A DNA stretch of 64,000 bases from Globodera rostochiensis (Eukaryota; Nematoda; Chromadorea; Rhabditida; Heteroderidae). The stretch is taken from positions 3,772,056 to 3,836,055 of the forward strand of contig JAEVLN010000006.1 in NCBI GenBank assembly GCA_018350325.1. The letters are read 5' to 3'. The notes below the pieces were generated by a model, which was given only the letters and a program-made list of their open reading frames with translations, was not told the origin of the DNA and ran no database searches. Shown here one piece after another: positions 1 through 11,144 of the stretch (its first letter is position 1; each line of letters starts with the position of its first letter). The position numbers and the translations under genes were made by a program.

Positions 1-201
1 TATTCATGTTGTCGTTAAAATGCCAAATAAATACAGAAGCGAATTTTAACAGCAAACTTTTATAAATTAATGATTTTATAAAAAAGGAAAAATTTAATAA
101 GAAACATGACTTTTCATTGATGAAAATGTATAACAACCGCCCCGAAATGAATATAAAAACCTAACAATAATGTTTTGAGAAGGATGGTCTCAGTTATTTA
201 G

Positions 202-1332
202 TCAATGGCCAGTCATTCCATTATAATAGGACCCACATTTAAAATATAAAAATAAAAATACTTGGGAAAAAAATCCGATCAAACTTATGGCAAATAATCC
301 GATGGACACTCCGGTCAGTTTATTGTAGAGGAAACTGTACATCGGGTAGATGAACATGAAAAGAAAAATAGCGGCCATCACAAGGACAAATGCGCATTTG
401 CCTGAAGATGCTGTACGTGTCCAAGTCGTGTTGTTGGTCGACGTGGTGCCATGCTGAATTTGAAAAGTTCCTCGCTGGCTACGTTTTTGGCGTTTTCGTT
501 GTATTGAATCTCGATTTGTGCGTTGATCACAAGAAAGTTTGTTCGCTAAATATTTTAATAGTTGTTGTTTCTGGTACTAATTTTATAATTTAAATTTATG
601 CTGATGAAACGCATAATAAATATTAATGATTTATACATAATAATTAAATTAAATGTGTACCTTTAATTGCATCAAAAAATAAAAAGAGCCCAGCATTGAA
701 ATATTTAAGTAGCTTTACAATTTTTTCTCCATTTCTAATAGTAATTGATGTTTTTTTTAATTCTTTTTCAATTGTTTGACGTTTTTCTTCAAAAAATTTT
801 AGAATAATTTGTTTAATTGTTGGTTTTCCAATCAGTAATTTGATCGTAATATTTTCAACTTTTTTTGCTGCTTCTTCCATGCCTTTTCCGCCATTCAATT
901 CCTTGCAAAAAAAATTTTGAATCATTTTTAAATTTTTCAATAATTTTTCAACATCCGTATTATTTTGCTCATCTAGTTTAATCTTTGGTTCAAAATTTTC
1001 ACAACACAAAAAACCAGAATATTTTTGAACCCATTTTTTGATAGAAATTCCATCAATGCCATCGGCAGCTAAATGTTTTTCAAAAATGGCATTTGGTGCC
1101 GACTCCAACATTTCTTTTGCCGTGTTGAAAAGATCTAAAAAATGTTTTCTGATTATGGGCCACTAAATAAAAAAATTAAAGCTTTTATAATTATTGAATT
1201 TTAACAAAAATAAATATACTAACCGTTTCGGCATTCGGGTTTTTCAAAAGTTTGATGTTGGTGACAAAAAGTCAATAAACCCATAAACAACAAATAATTG
1301 ATGTATTTTTTAGTCAAATTTTGTGATAGCAT
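202..1332 (-). CDS. Secreted/membrane protein of unknown function, 3 exons, with a probable 1-nt frameshift in exon 1
   Basis: I do not recognise the family. Exon 1 (1224-1332) opens with an ATG and a hydrophobic signal-like stretch (LTKKYINYLLFMGLLTF). Exon 2 (661-1162) carries WPIIRKHFLDLF and the Lys/Glu-rich centre. Exon 3 (202-545) has no useful internal ATG but is open to a stop at 202-204 and encodes two strong hydrophobic helices (VLVMAAIFLFMFIYPMY and IGLFAISLIGFFSQVFLFLYF). Donors are GTTAGT after 1224 and GTACAC after 661; acceptors are TTTAG before 1162 and before 545. The exon 2/3 phase matches. Exon 1 matches exon 2 only if one T of a T5 run (plus-strand AAAAA at 1265-1269) is discounted; the downstream frame (VTNIKLLKNPNAET) then joins WPII. 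So this is either a young pseudogene or an assembly indel. A shortened copy lies at 7835-8116. Confidence 0.55.
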
Positions 1333-1653
1333 AATTTAATTTTTATTTAATGTTTTTTTGTCTTAATTTTTGAATATAAAGAAAAAATTAAAAAATCTAA
1401 AAAATGTAAATATTTATTTAAGAAAACTGATAGTTTTATTCAATGATTATTGTTTATGTATTTATATTTTCAATTATTATGCTATCCAAAGCTTATTGAT
1501 TTTTATTCAATGAATAAATGCATTTTTCTGACGTCAGGCCCCTGTCATAAAATAATAAATTTTTACGCATCCGTTGTTTTTTTTTGATTGCTTATGATTG
1601 AGACGATTTGCCTGTATAATTTCTTTGATTTTTCAACCATGTTCTTCTGTCCA

Positions 1654-1718
1654 GTGGCTGAGTGGTGAAACTCTTAGACTGATTTATTTAGTCTAGGTTC
1701 TAGCCCCCTTCAGCGGTA
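1654..1718 (+). repeat. tRNA-like sequence (SINE or tRNA pseudogene)
   Basis: An A-box match (TGGCTGAGTGG) is followed about 48 nt later by a B-box-like GGTTCTAGCCC, with a possible anticodon-like stem (TTAGACT...AGTCTA) between them. No convincing acceptor stem pairs around it, so a functional tRNA is unlikely and a tRNA-derived repeat or relic is more probable. Confidence 0.4.
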
Positions 1719-2124
1719 GTCATTTCATTTTTTTAGTACTATTACAACTTTTAAAAATTCTTACATAAAAAATCAAATTCTAAACCGTTACATAATAATT
1801 AGTTCATTTTTAGAACGTTCAATTACCTAAAAATTGACTATTTGCACCGCCAAATCCCCACCCCCTATCTTAAAAATATTTTAGAAAACTAATGCGCAAA
1901 AAAGCAGAAAAAATTTCTCTCATCGATCGCGCTTTGTTAGATTTTAATCATGAAAGTGTTAGAAAGAGATTTAAAAATTTAATTCATCGACAAAATCATA
2001 TAAAAATCACTTGTTAACTTCAGTACACATCAATTTTGATTTAATTTTAGAAAGATGCCACATCACGATCGGGAAAAAAAAAAAATTAATTTTTCGAAAT
2101 TTGGAAAACTTTATTGATTTTTAA

Positions 2125-2255
2125 ATAATGCGGATAACCGCGGCTAACCGCGGGCGGTTAACGGTTATAGGATTTAAAACGTCACGGTTACGGGCGGTTA
2201 ACGTTTGTGAGTGTTTGAGGACGGGCGGTTACGGTTAAGGAAATTCATAACCGTG
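2125..2255. repeat. Dispersed GGTTAACGG / ACCGCGG-rich repeat
   Basis: Short inverted units (ataaccgcgg, gcggttaacgg, cacggttacgg) recur over about 130 bp. Related wording appears at 21810-21890 and 51425-51475, so it is a dispersed family rather than coding sequence. The surrounding 1340-3480 region shows no supportable gene. Confidence 0.4.
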
Positions 2256-3484
2256 TCCATGCCTGGTCCCAATTATGGGAATTTGGGAGGTTAAACCCAT
2301 AGGTTTCTCTTCCCGAAGAAGGGGTTCCCGATGTGATCATCCGGTGCTGGGTTGTTAATTAAAAATGGTCACAAAGCGTGTTATTTAAAAAAGTGCCATT
2401 ATGGGCGTTTGTTAAGAAAAGTGCCAACGCGACACTTTCCCGGATACTCACCAAAATTATTTGTTTTTACATTAATTGATTAAAAACGGATGCAATATTT
2501 GATGACACTTTTTAACTAACGCCCATTTTGATAACTAGTGCCTATAATGGCACAGTTTTTAATACGGACTGAACACACTGATCGACGACATTGGCAAAAT
2601 GTTCAACAGGTCGGTGAACGAATCATGAAAATTCACTAAAGCAATTTGTGATCATTTAAGCAATAAATTTGGGCATTCATAACATAAAATACTGTTGAAA
2701 ATTGAATTTATTAATAACGAAAAAAATATTAATCTATATGAAAAAAGTATTGTGGTTATTGTTTAAGTTGAGAATTTTAGATAAAAAAGGACCAAAAAAT
2801 TGCTTAAATGCTTTAAAAGGGACTGGTATCCCGTTTGAGACCGGTTCTAAAGCCATGCAGAATGCGGTCATCCAATATATCCTAATGCCGAAACTTGGCG
2901 CCAGGACCAGGGCTGGGCGAAACTTCGGCTTCGAACTTCGCGAAATTCGGGTATTTCAAGATTCGAACTTCGTGCTTCGGTTAATACCTGAAGTTTCGGG
3001 TAAAACACACCCCTAAAGATGGCATTTTTGGTGGGAATTCATTACAGAATTTGAGTTTAAAAGATTTGAAAAATACATTGACAAATATTAAAAATTTATA
3101 ATTTAATACTTTGCCCATAATTGTCCCAAATGTTAGCATATCAGTGGTTAAACCCTACTTTTTAACTTATTTATTGGAGGTTCAACTCCCAGAGTGTTTA
3201 TTCTTTAATAATTTCTCTTTTTGGCGAAATTTTAGGCAAAAAACAAAAATTATTAAATGCTGATTTTTTTGCAAATTTTAGGCACATTTTCCTAATTTAG
3301 TTCACCAAAACGGTATCGGTCTTGAGTCTCGGGGTCAAGTCTCGGTAAATTTCAGGCTCGAACATCACTGGTATTAATAAGAATTTAACTTTTTTTTGTT
3401 CACTGATCAGTGAGGGATCACTTCAAAAAATCTACCAATAAACGCAATATTATGAATCGAGTCAAAAATTTGAAATTTTTTTCT

Positions 3485-3508
3485 GGCGGCGCCTATCGGC
3501 ACCGCCGG
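3485..3508 (+). repeat. Copy 1 of the dispersed palindromic motif GGCGGCGCCTATCGG...
   Basis: This 23-24 bp GC-rich near-palindrome is seen again at 28096-28118 (reverse), 41797-41820, 51935-51955 (partial) and 56984-57005. Most copies sit next to AT-rich sequence resembling tcaaaatttgaaattttt, so a larger element with a conserved GC hairpin is likely. Confidence 0.6.
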
Positions 3509-3944
3509 ACCACCCCCGTCCCGCATTTTTTTAAACTTTGGCTTTGAACTTTGACTTTAACACCAAATATAAGCCATAAAATTATGAAAAAAAGAGATTT
3601 TATTGTACAATTATCGATTTGCCATTTGATGCCATAAAATTTTGCATAATATGGCATAAAATAAGAAATAAGGTAAAATGACGCACTTTTCAATGTGATA
3701 TTATTTGGCATTGTATAAATATATTAAACAATGGAATGGCAAAATTTATTTTAGCTAGGGGGTCACATAAAGCCACGAGAATTTGGCAAAATGACATTGG
3801 TTTTATGGATTGGTTGATCTTGGCCAAGCTTATGGTGAAAGCAGAAATGTGGCACATAAAAGGAGCTCGGGTGATGGCAGAAGCAGAAGCCCACAATTTT
3901 TATTGTAAAAAAATCCTTAAAACAAAAGCGCAATAATTGGAGCG

Positions 3945-5037
3945 GGTAGTTGACTCTTTGAACTAGAGGAACTGGTGGTTGACCTCCTTGAACTAGAGGA
4001 GCGGGTAGTTGACTCTTTGAACTAGAGGAACTGGTGGTTGACCTCCTTGAACTAATAAGCTGGTAGTTGACTCTTCGAACTAGAGGAACTGGTGGTTGAC
4101 CTCCTTGAACTAATGAGCTAGTAGTTGACTCTTTGAACTAGAGGAACTGGTGGTTGACCTCCTTGAACTAGAGGAGCGGGTAGTTGACTCTTTGAACTAG
4201 AGGAACTGGTGGTTGACCTCCTTGAACTAGAGGAGCGGGTAGTTGACTCTTTGAACTAGAAGGAACTGGTGGTTGACCTCCTTGAACTAATGAGCTAGTA
4301 GTTGACTCTTTGAACTAGAGGAACTGGTGGTTGACCTCCTTGAACTAGAGGAGCGGGTAGTTGACTCTTTGAACTAGAGGAACTGGTGGTTGACCTCCTT
4401 GAACTAATAAGCTGGTAGTTGACTCTTTGAACTAGAGGAACTGGTGGTTGACCTCCTTGAACTAGAGGAGCGGGTAGTTGACTCTTTGAACTAGAGGAAC
4501 TGGTGGTTGACCTCCTTGAACTAGAGGAGCGGGTAGTTAAATCTTTGAACTAGAGGAACTGGTGGTTGACTCTTTGAACTAGAGGAACTGGTGGTTGATC
4601 TCCTTGAACTAGAGGAGCGGGTAGTTGACTCTTTGAACTAGAGGAACTGGTGGTTGATCTCCTTGAACTAGAGGAGCGGGTAGTTGACTCTTTGAACTAG
4701 AGAAACTGGTGGTTGATCTCCTTGAACTAGAGGAGCGGGTAGTTGACTCTTTGAACTGGAGGAACTGGTGGTTGATCTCTTTGAACTAGAGGAACTGGTG
4801 GTTGACCTCCTTGAACTAGAGGAGCGGGTGGTTGACCTCCTTGAACTAGAGGAGCGGGTAGTTGACTCTTTGAACTGGAGGAGCGGGTGGTTGACCTCCT
4901 TGAACTAGAGGAGCGGGTGGTTGACCTCCTTGAACTAGAGGAGCGGGTGGTTGACCTCCTTGAACTAAAGGAGCGGGTAGTTGACTCTTTGACCTAGAGG
5001 AGCGGGTGGTTGACCTCCTTGAACTAGATGAGCGGGT
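3945..5037. repeat. 59-bp dimeric minisatellite
   Basis: About 18 copies of a 59-bp unit are present, each made of two diverged halves of about 29-30 bp: one with gagcgggtagttgactcttt and one with gaactggtggttgacctcc, both linked by gaactagag. All frames are interrupted by TGA, so it is not coding. It ends about 55 bp before the start codon of the secreted-protein gene at 5091. A degenerate reverse-oriented unit lies at 6655-6705. Confidence 0.95.
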
Positions 5038-5090
5038 TGTTGTCTTCCTTGTACGAAGATTTGATTTTTAGCGCTTCATACTCCAACATC

Positions 5091-5759
5091 ATGAAAGTCA
5101 TTGTTTGCTTGCTGATAATTGCTATATTATCTGAAAAATTGTCTAGCATGGATAATGCTGACAAAACACAAAAATTCAGCAAGAGTGGAAAACTGAGTGA
5201 ATCTTCAAAAAAGTGGGTCAAAACCTTGATAATCAGCATAATTTTTTATTAATGTTTTAATCGTCAACCCAAGCGTTAACTCTGTTTCGAACCAAGGAAA
5301 ATGATCAAAAAACTCGGGTTAGATCTATTTGCAACAAAAAAACGAGAAACCCCGGGTTAAAGTATAAACCCGGGTTAAGAACCCAAAGACCCGGGGGTTA
5401 TTTTTTGTTAACCCGGCTTTAGCATTTAAACCAAAGACGAACACAACGCTCAGGGCATCATTTTATATGAAACTTTCTTTTATTACGGACCAACAAAATT
5501 CTTTCTTATATAAACTTTTTAAGAGAAAAAGCTCCTTCTACCGCAACAACTTCTCACCAAGCTGCATTGCCAAATAATGCGGAGCAACCAATTTTGGGAG
5601 CAAATCCACTCATAGACCCGGCATGGAATTACGAAGAGCCACGGGACAATACAATACAACCAGCTCAAAATAATCAACCATTTCAGCCTGCAAATATGAC
5701 ATATCAGCAGCGTCATGATTTTTTACACCCCAAAAACAAAAACAAAAGAGGCAAAAATT
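5091..5759 (+). pseudogene. Small secreted-protein family, copy A (probably splice-defective)
   Basis: Exon 1 (from 5091) encodes a signal peptide (MKVIVCLLIIAILSEKLSS) followed by MDNAD and a Lys/Ser-rich stretch. Exon 2 (about 5530-5759) encodes APSTATTSHQ...DPAWNYEEPRDNTIQ and ends in a basic NKNKRGKN tail. Both parts align with the intact minus-strand copy at 8581-9590. At the position where the intact copy has its GTGAAT donor (after VKT), this copy reads CTTGAT, so the normal splice is not available and the frame reads on to a stop at about 5250. A fallback donor (GTGGGT or GTCAAA) exists but is in the wrong phase. Function unknown. Confidence 0.5.
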
Positions 5760-6654
5760 GAGGAAAGATGAGCAGCAGCACAATTGGTGAAACATTCAGA
5801 GAATTTTTCTTTTTACATTTCTGATTTTTTCTTTCGTAATTTTAAGTGTTATGGAAACTCTTTTTTCTATTCTGTCATTTATTTGTTTTCTATTAGCATA
5901 AATCTTTGGGACATAAATTTAATTTAAATATTATTAAACGTATTTTGATAATGGCGGTTTTGCTTAGTTGCTGTTTACGCCCGGTTTTCCCTCTTTTAAA
6001 ATTTATTTTAGATACCTAACAGTCGGAAAATTAAAAATGGCATTACCGTACAGAAAATTAAAATTTTATCATGCCAACCACTTCTTTTAACATTCATAAA
6101 CACTGACCTTTTGAATAAAAATACTCTAATGAGTTCACTTCTTTTTGATAAATTATTTTTTATTTAACTGAGAAGGCGTTTTGAACAATGTTTCAAAATG
6201 TTAATGAATTTATTCAGATTAATGAATGGCTGAAAAAAGTGCCAATAGAAATCAGTAGAATATTCAATGCCAAATTTAAATCTTAATTCTTCAATAATTA
6301 AATTGTTCTTTTTCAGCAGCGCTCTTTCGGGGCACAATAAAAACATCCGTTATTCCGTTGCGTGTCAGGACAAAATCCTTAACGGTCAAAAGCCCTACTT
6401 TTTAGTTACTAAAAAAAATAAAGAATTATGAAAACTTATCAAAGTTGGGTAAGAAAATGGAAAATGAAAAATCGGTCCACAAAACGGAAAATTACAGTAA
6501 AAAATGGCATACGGTAATTGATGACCCTAACACTAATGTGTAAAATTTAACACCAAATAAAAGCCATAAAATAAGAAAAGAGAATAGAATTTTTTGATTG
6601 TACATTTATCGATTTTGAATTTTATTGTCATTTTATGCCATAAAATTTTACTCA

Positions 6655-6705
6655 AGTTCAAGCAGTTCAACCAGCAAATCCTCTAGTTCAAGGAGTTCAA
6701 AAACC
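6655..6705 (-). repeat. Degenerate reverse-oriented unit of the 59-bp minisatellite
   Basis: The string ttcaagcagttcaaccagc...ctagttcaaggagttcaa is close to the reverse complement of the 3945-5037 unit. It sits where exon 1 of copy B would be expected, at the junction with the duplicated block. Confidence 0.5.
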
Positions 6706-7660
6706 CGGGTTAAGAACTCAAAGACCCGGGGGTTTATTTTTTGTTAACCCGGCTTAGCATTTAACCCAACGACAAACACAACGCCCAGGGCATCATTTTA
6801 TATAAACTTTCTTTTATTACGGACCAACAAAATTCTTTATTATATAAATGTAAAACATTTCAAGCGAAAAAGCTCCTTCTACCGCACCAACTTCTCACCA
6901 ACCTGAATGGCTAAATACTCATGGTGACTGGAGTCCAATCTGGGGCGCTAGTTCGACCTACCAAGAGCCACGGGACAATACAATAGTTCAAGCTGAACAA
7001 AATGTATGATATTTGGCACAATTTTAGCCGCACGGTCTGACTAGAAAAATAGATCGGCATATTTTGATCCCGTGCCATTTTGTCATGGACACAATGAGAG
7101 CAGCATGAACGAACGGGTCATGCCCTGCCCAAGAATTAGAAGGAAACCTTAAATTTCTTCCCCAAAACCCCTATTGTAATTACAGAGTTTTAGGGTTGGA
7201 CAAGGCCGGGGTATTCGGCTTTTTGGGGAAAATTTTGAGTTAAATTGGGTCATTATATGTAAGGCTGGGATTTTATGCTCCAAAAATATATAGTATCAAC
7301 CATTTTAGGCTAGACGGCAACAAGAGCTTGAACTGAGACGTGAACTTGCTAAACTTCACAAAAACAAGTCGAGAAACAAGCAATGAGAAAAGATGATCAG
7401 CACAATTGGTGAAGCATACAGAGAATTTTTCTTTTTAGATTTTCTTTCGTATTTTAGAGTTATGGAAACTCTTTTTTACCTAAATTTATGCACTTTCTAT
7501 TCTGTCATTTTCTATTTTAGCATAAAATCTTTGGGACGTAAATTTAATTTAAATATTTTTAAACATATTTTTATAACCGGCGGGTTTGCTTTAGCTGGAG
7601 TTTTACGCCCGGTTTTCCCTCTTTTAAAATTTTTTTTTGATGATTTTTAATGAAGAAATA
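6706..7660 (+). pseudogene. Small secreted-protein family, copy B, lacking exon 1
   Basis: The block from about 6706 (aacccgggttaagaac) matches the intron and exon 2 of copy A. It encodes EKAPSTAPTSHQPEW and EPRDNTI near 6868-7010 after a TTTCAAG acceptor. A further exon at about 7312-7383 encodes RRQQELELRRELAKLHKNK and a stop. No signal-peptide exon is visible upstream, where only the minisatellite relic is found. The 3' part (7390-7660) aligns in inverted orientation with 8430-8560, so B and C are an inverted duplication. Confidence 0.5.
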
Positions 7661-7834
7661 CTTTTTTTATTAAGTTTACAATATTCCAAATCTAAATCTG
7701 TAAAATTTAAAATTAAGAAAGTTAGTTAATTTGACTTGATACCGTCACAATCGTAAAATTAAAAATGGACTGAGAAGGCGTTTTGAACAATATTCAAATG
7801 TTAATGAATTACTGCTTCTTCCATGCTTTTTCCG

Positions 7835-8116
7835 TCATTCAATTCCTTGCAAAAAAATAAATTTTTCAACATCCGTATTATTTTGCTCATCTATTTTAAT
7901 CTTTGGTTCAACAAAATTTTCACAACACAAAAAACCAGAATATTTTTGAACCCATTTTTTGATAGAAATTCCATCAATGCCATCGGCAGCTAAATGTTTT
8001 TCAAAAATGGCATTTGGTGCCGACTCCAACATTTCTTTTGCCGTCTTGAAAAGATCTAAAAAATGTTTTCTGATTATGGGCCACAAAATAGATATTTGCA
8101 CTTTTATTTTTGCCAA
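7835..8116 (-). pseudogene. Broken partial copy of the 202-1332 gene
   Basis: It repeats WPIIRKHFLDLF.TAKEMLESAPNAIFEKH... of exon 2 nearly exactly. After NNTDVEK the frame diverges, because an internal segment present at 850-960 is deleted and only the GGKGMEEA-equivalent DNA remains in another frame. No exon 1 or membrane exon is seen nearby. Confidence 0.7.
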
Positions 8117-8580
8117 CGTGAATCAGGCTGAGTCAATCTCTCTCTCAGTTGTATGCCATCTTTTATATTAACAATTAAATCTCCTTAGAAAAAAATTTCG
8201 GCAATTAATATTCCTATCAGGGCTGGGCAAATTTCAAGTTTTTATTTCATTTTTCGATTGTACAAATTTGCTGAATATTTAAAAAATTTATAACTATGTT
8301 CAAAGTTGAGTTATCGAATGCTTAAGTACCATAAAATACAGAAAACCCAATTTTCTTAACAAGATTCGTTAAAATTTTCAAAAAATTCAAAATTTAAATA
8401 TTTAAATTAAATTTACGTCCCAAAGAATTTTATGCTAAAATAGAAAACAAATAAATGCCTGAATAGAAAGTGCATAAGTTTAGAAAAAAAAACGTTTACA
8501 TAACACTTAAAATTTTGAAAGAAATCAGAAATTTTAAAAAGAAAAATTCTCTGAATGTGTTCACCAATTGCCCATTTTCT

Positions 8581-9590
8581 TCAATTTTTGTATTTGTTGT
8601 AGATGTTATCAAAAAATTCTTGGTTTTCCGCTTCAGGCTGAAATATTTGATATTTTTTATATATTTTTAGAGCATAAAATCACCGGCTCCGCATATAATG
8701 ATTCAATTTTAACCCGAAAATTCTCCCCAAACAGCCGGATAACCTCCCGGCCTTGTCCAACCCTAAAACTCTGTAATTACAATAGGGGTTTTGGGGAAGG
8801 GTTTAAGGCTTTCTTATGATTCATGGGCTTCGTTCACGCTCTGATTCTGTCCATGACAAAATGGCCACGGGATCAAAAAATGGCAATTAGTTTTCTAGAT
8901 CAGCCCGTGCGGCTAAAATTGTGCCAAAAAAAATTTCATACATCATAATGAGGTGGTATTCCAATGTCCCGTGGCTCTTCGTAATTCCATGCTGGGTCCA
9001 TGAGTGGATTTGCTCCATAAATTGGTTCCTCCCCATTATTTGGCCATGCAGCTTGGTGATAAGTTGTTGCGGTAGAAGAAGCTTCTTCTCTTCAAATGTT
9101 TTACATAAATATAATAAAGAATTTTGTTAGTCCATAATAAAAGAAAGTTTATATAAAATGATGCCCTGGGCTTTGTGTTCGTCATCGGATTAAATGTAAA
9201 CACGGCTTAACCAGAAATAAACCCAGGTTTTCAAGTTCTTAACCCGGGGTTTACAAACATTATTCACGTTTTGACCGACCCGCTCTTTTTTTCCAATGAA
9301 ATTGGATTTAATGCCAAAATCGGTCGAGTTTCTCCATGGTTTTTGCCACTTTTTCTTCTCTTATTATTCTTTATCAAATTAATTAATAGCATTTCATCAT
9401 CAAAATCATCGAAATCTTCTACGCTTGGCATTGTGTCTATGTTTTTGCTCCGTTCGCCGTCCCTTTTTGAATTTTTGTGACTTAACCTCGGCATCGATTT
9501 GCCGGGTTTTTGTAATTCGTCAGCATTATCCATGCCACACAATTTTTCAGATAATATAGCAATTATCAACAAACAAATAATGATGTTCAT
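8581..9590 (-). CDS. Small secreted protein, intact copy C (candidate effector), 3 exons
   Basis: Exon 1 (9268-9590) begins with a signal peptide (MNIIICLLIIAILSEKLCG). It then has a basic stretch, a very acidic run (EDFDDFDDEML) and a basic cluster that could act as a nuclear localisation signal (KNNKRRKSGKNH). Exon 2 (8942-9089) encodes EEASSTATTYHQ...DPAWNYEEPRD. Exon 3 (8581-8637) encodes PEAENQEFFDNIYNKYKN and the stop. Donors GTGAAT and GTATGA and acceptors TTTGAAG and TTTCAG give matching phases, for about 175 residues. No known domain is recognised. A secreted acidic/basic protein with a possible NLS fits an effector candidate, but that is inference. Confidence 0.6.
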
Positions 9591-9824
9591 GATGTTGGCG
9601 TGTGTATGAATTGTTGCTAAAAGTCAGACGTTTTTAATTGAAAAATAGCAAAAAAATATATTTAATAACTCGAAAATTAGCGCAATGTATACATAATTTT
9701 TAAAGAAAATCCGAGTAATTTTGTTGAGAAAGTTCTTCCAAATTTGCAAATAGGAAACTTCGAGTCGCTTGTCCTGTCCAATTGTTTTGTGAAATTGGTA
9801 CCTAATTATAAAAATGCTAACCAG

Positions 9825-9948
9825 AACCGGATCCAACCCCCCGGATACCGGGTGTCTCGGATCCTGGACACCCGGATACCGGTCCCGGATAATTTGCCCA
9901 AAACACCCGGACCCGGTTCCGGATTCCCGTTCTTGTCCAACCCTAGTA
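9825..9948. repeat. CCGGATACCGG repeat ending in TTGTCCAACCCTA
   Basis: Short units of cccggataccggtcccggataatttgcccaaaacac are followed by cttgtccaaccctag. The same units fill the element at 53993-54613, and the flank at 9669-9815 matches 54205-54300. This copy looks like the right half of that family; the left end is not recognisable. Confidence 0.6.
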
Positions 9949-10649
9949 TTCCCAGGATACTCAGAAGGCTTATAAATTGGCTGAATTTAGTTCCTATTTT
10001 TTTTTTGGAGTTTCCTTATTAGTATATTCACTAATTTATCCTTTTTTTGCGTGGCTTTATATTTTTTCAATCCAAAAAATAAAATAAATTAATCTCAATT
10101 AAGAATTTATAAAAGAAAATATTCTTAGCATATTAGCAATATGGAGTTACACGTTACATTTATGTTGACATTTCTAAAGAATCAATAAAAAACGACGAAA
10201 AAATCTTTGCTTATTGCGGGAATTTATGAAAATGTTAATTTTTAATGTTTTTTGTTTTTCTTTTAAATGTTGTTTTCTTTGGAATTTACGAAAAAACAAA
10301 ATTTACTAAAAAGGATCAAGATCTCGGACAGTGAGTGAATGCAAAATCTTCGACCTCGGAAAATCTCGTCTTGGTCCGCCTCTACTTTTACTAAATTTCA
10401 TATTTTCATTCACATATTTTGGCGGTTTATAAGCATATGAAAATTCGGTCCCTAATGTTTAAAGTTCGGGTTTTAAGGTTCAAAAAGGCTCGAAATAGGT
10501 ACCTAAATAGGTGAAAAAAGTGCTAAAAACCGGGTTCACAAAGTAAAAAAAGGTAAGAAAAATGTTAGAAAATGCTTGAACTTTCGATCTTTAAGGGTGA
10601 ATTGTGCAACAAAAAAAAGTTGATTTTATGGGGTGGAAAAGAAACAAAA

Positions 10650-10985
10650 TTTCTATGCAGGAGAAAGGAGGGGGGAGAAAGGAGAAAAAAGAGAGGAACG
10701 GAAGGGAAGAGAGGAGGGGCAGGAGAGGAAAGAAGAAAGGAAGGAAGGAAAAAGAAAGAGAGAAAGGAGGAGTAAAAAGAAAGGAAGGAAAAAGGGACGG
10801 GAGGAAAGGGAAGGAAGGAAAGGAAGGATAGAAGGGAAGAACGGGGAAAGGATGGAAAGAGGAAAGGAACGGAAGGGAAGTGAGGAAAGGAACGGAAGAT
10901 GAAAAAAGGGGCGGCGGAGAAAGAAGGAGGAAAAGAAGAGAGGACGGAAAGAGAAAAAAGGAGTGGAGGGTGAGGAAAGGAGAAC
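10650..10985 (+). repeat. Purine tract (GGAAAGGAAGG)
   Basis: About 335 bp of almost pure A/G on the plus strand. The long open frames here are low-complexity artefacts (K/E/R/G only) and were not called as genes. Such tracts can form triplex DNA. Confidence 0.9.
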
Positions 10986-11144
10986 GGGTCGGGACTTTGT
11001 CGTTTTTTGGGTTAGTCGGGATTTTGTCGGGTCGGTGTTTTGTCCGCGCGCCGTTTTATTACAGACTCAAGTGGCCCAGACTCAAGTGACTCAAGTAGCC
11101 AGGCCAGACTCAAACGGGCCGCTCCCTTGCGTTAAAATGTGTGT

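Noticed and set aside
1654..1718. Functional tRNA gene
   Set aside because: The A and B boxes are present, but no acceptor stem pairs and the T-arm is imperfect.
3945..5037. CRISPR-like array of regular repeats
   Set aside because: The units are contiguous with no unique spacers, and the sequence is eukaryotic; it is a minisatellite.
10572..11089. Lys/Glu/Arg-rich frames
   Set aside because: They are low-complexity translations of a purine tract, with no start context or homology.
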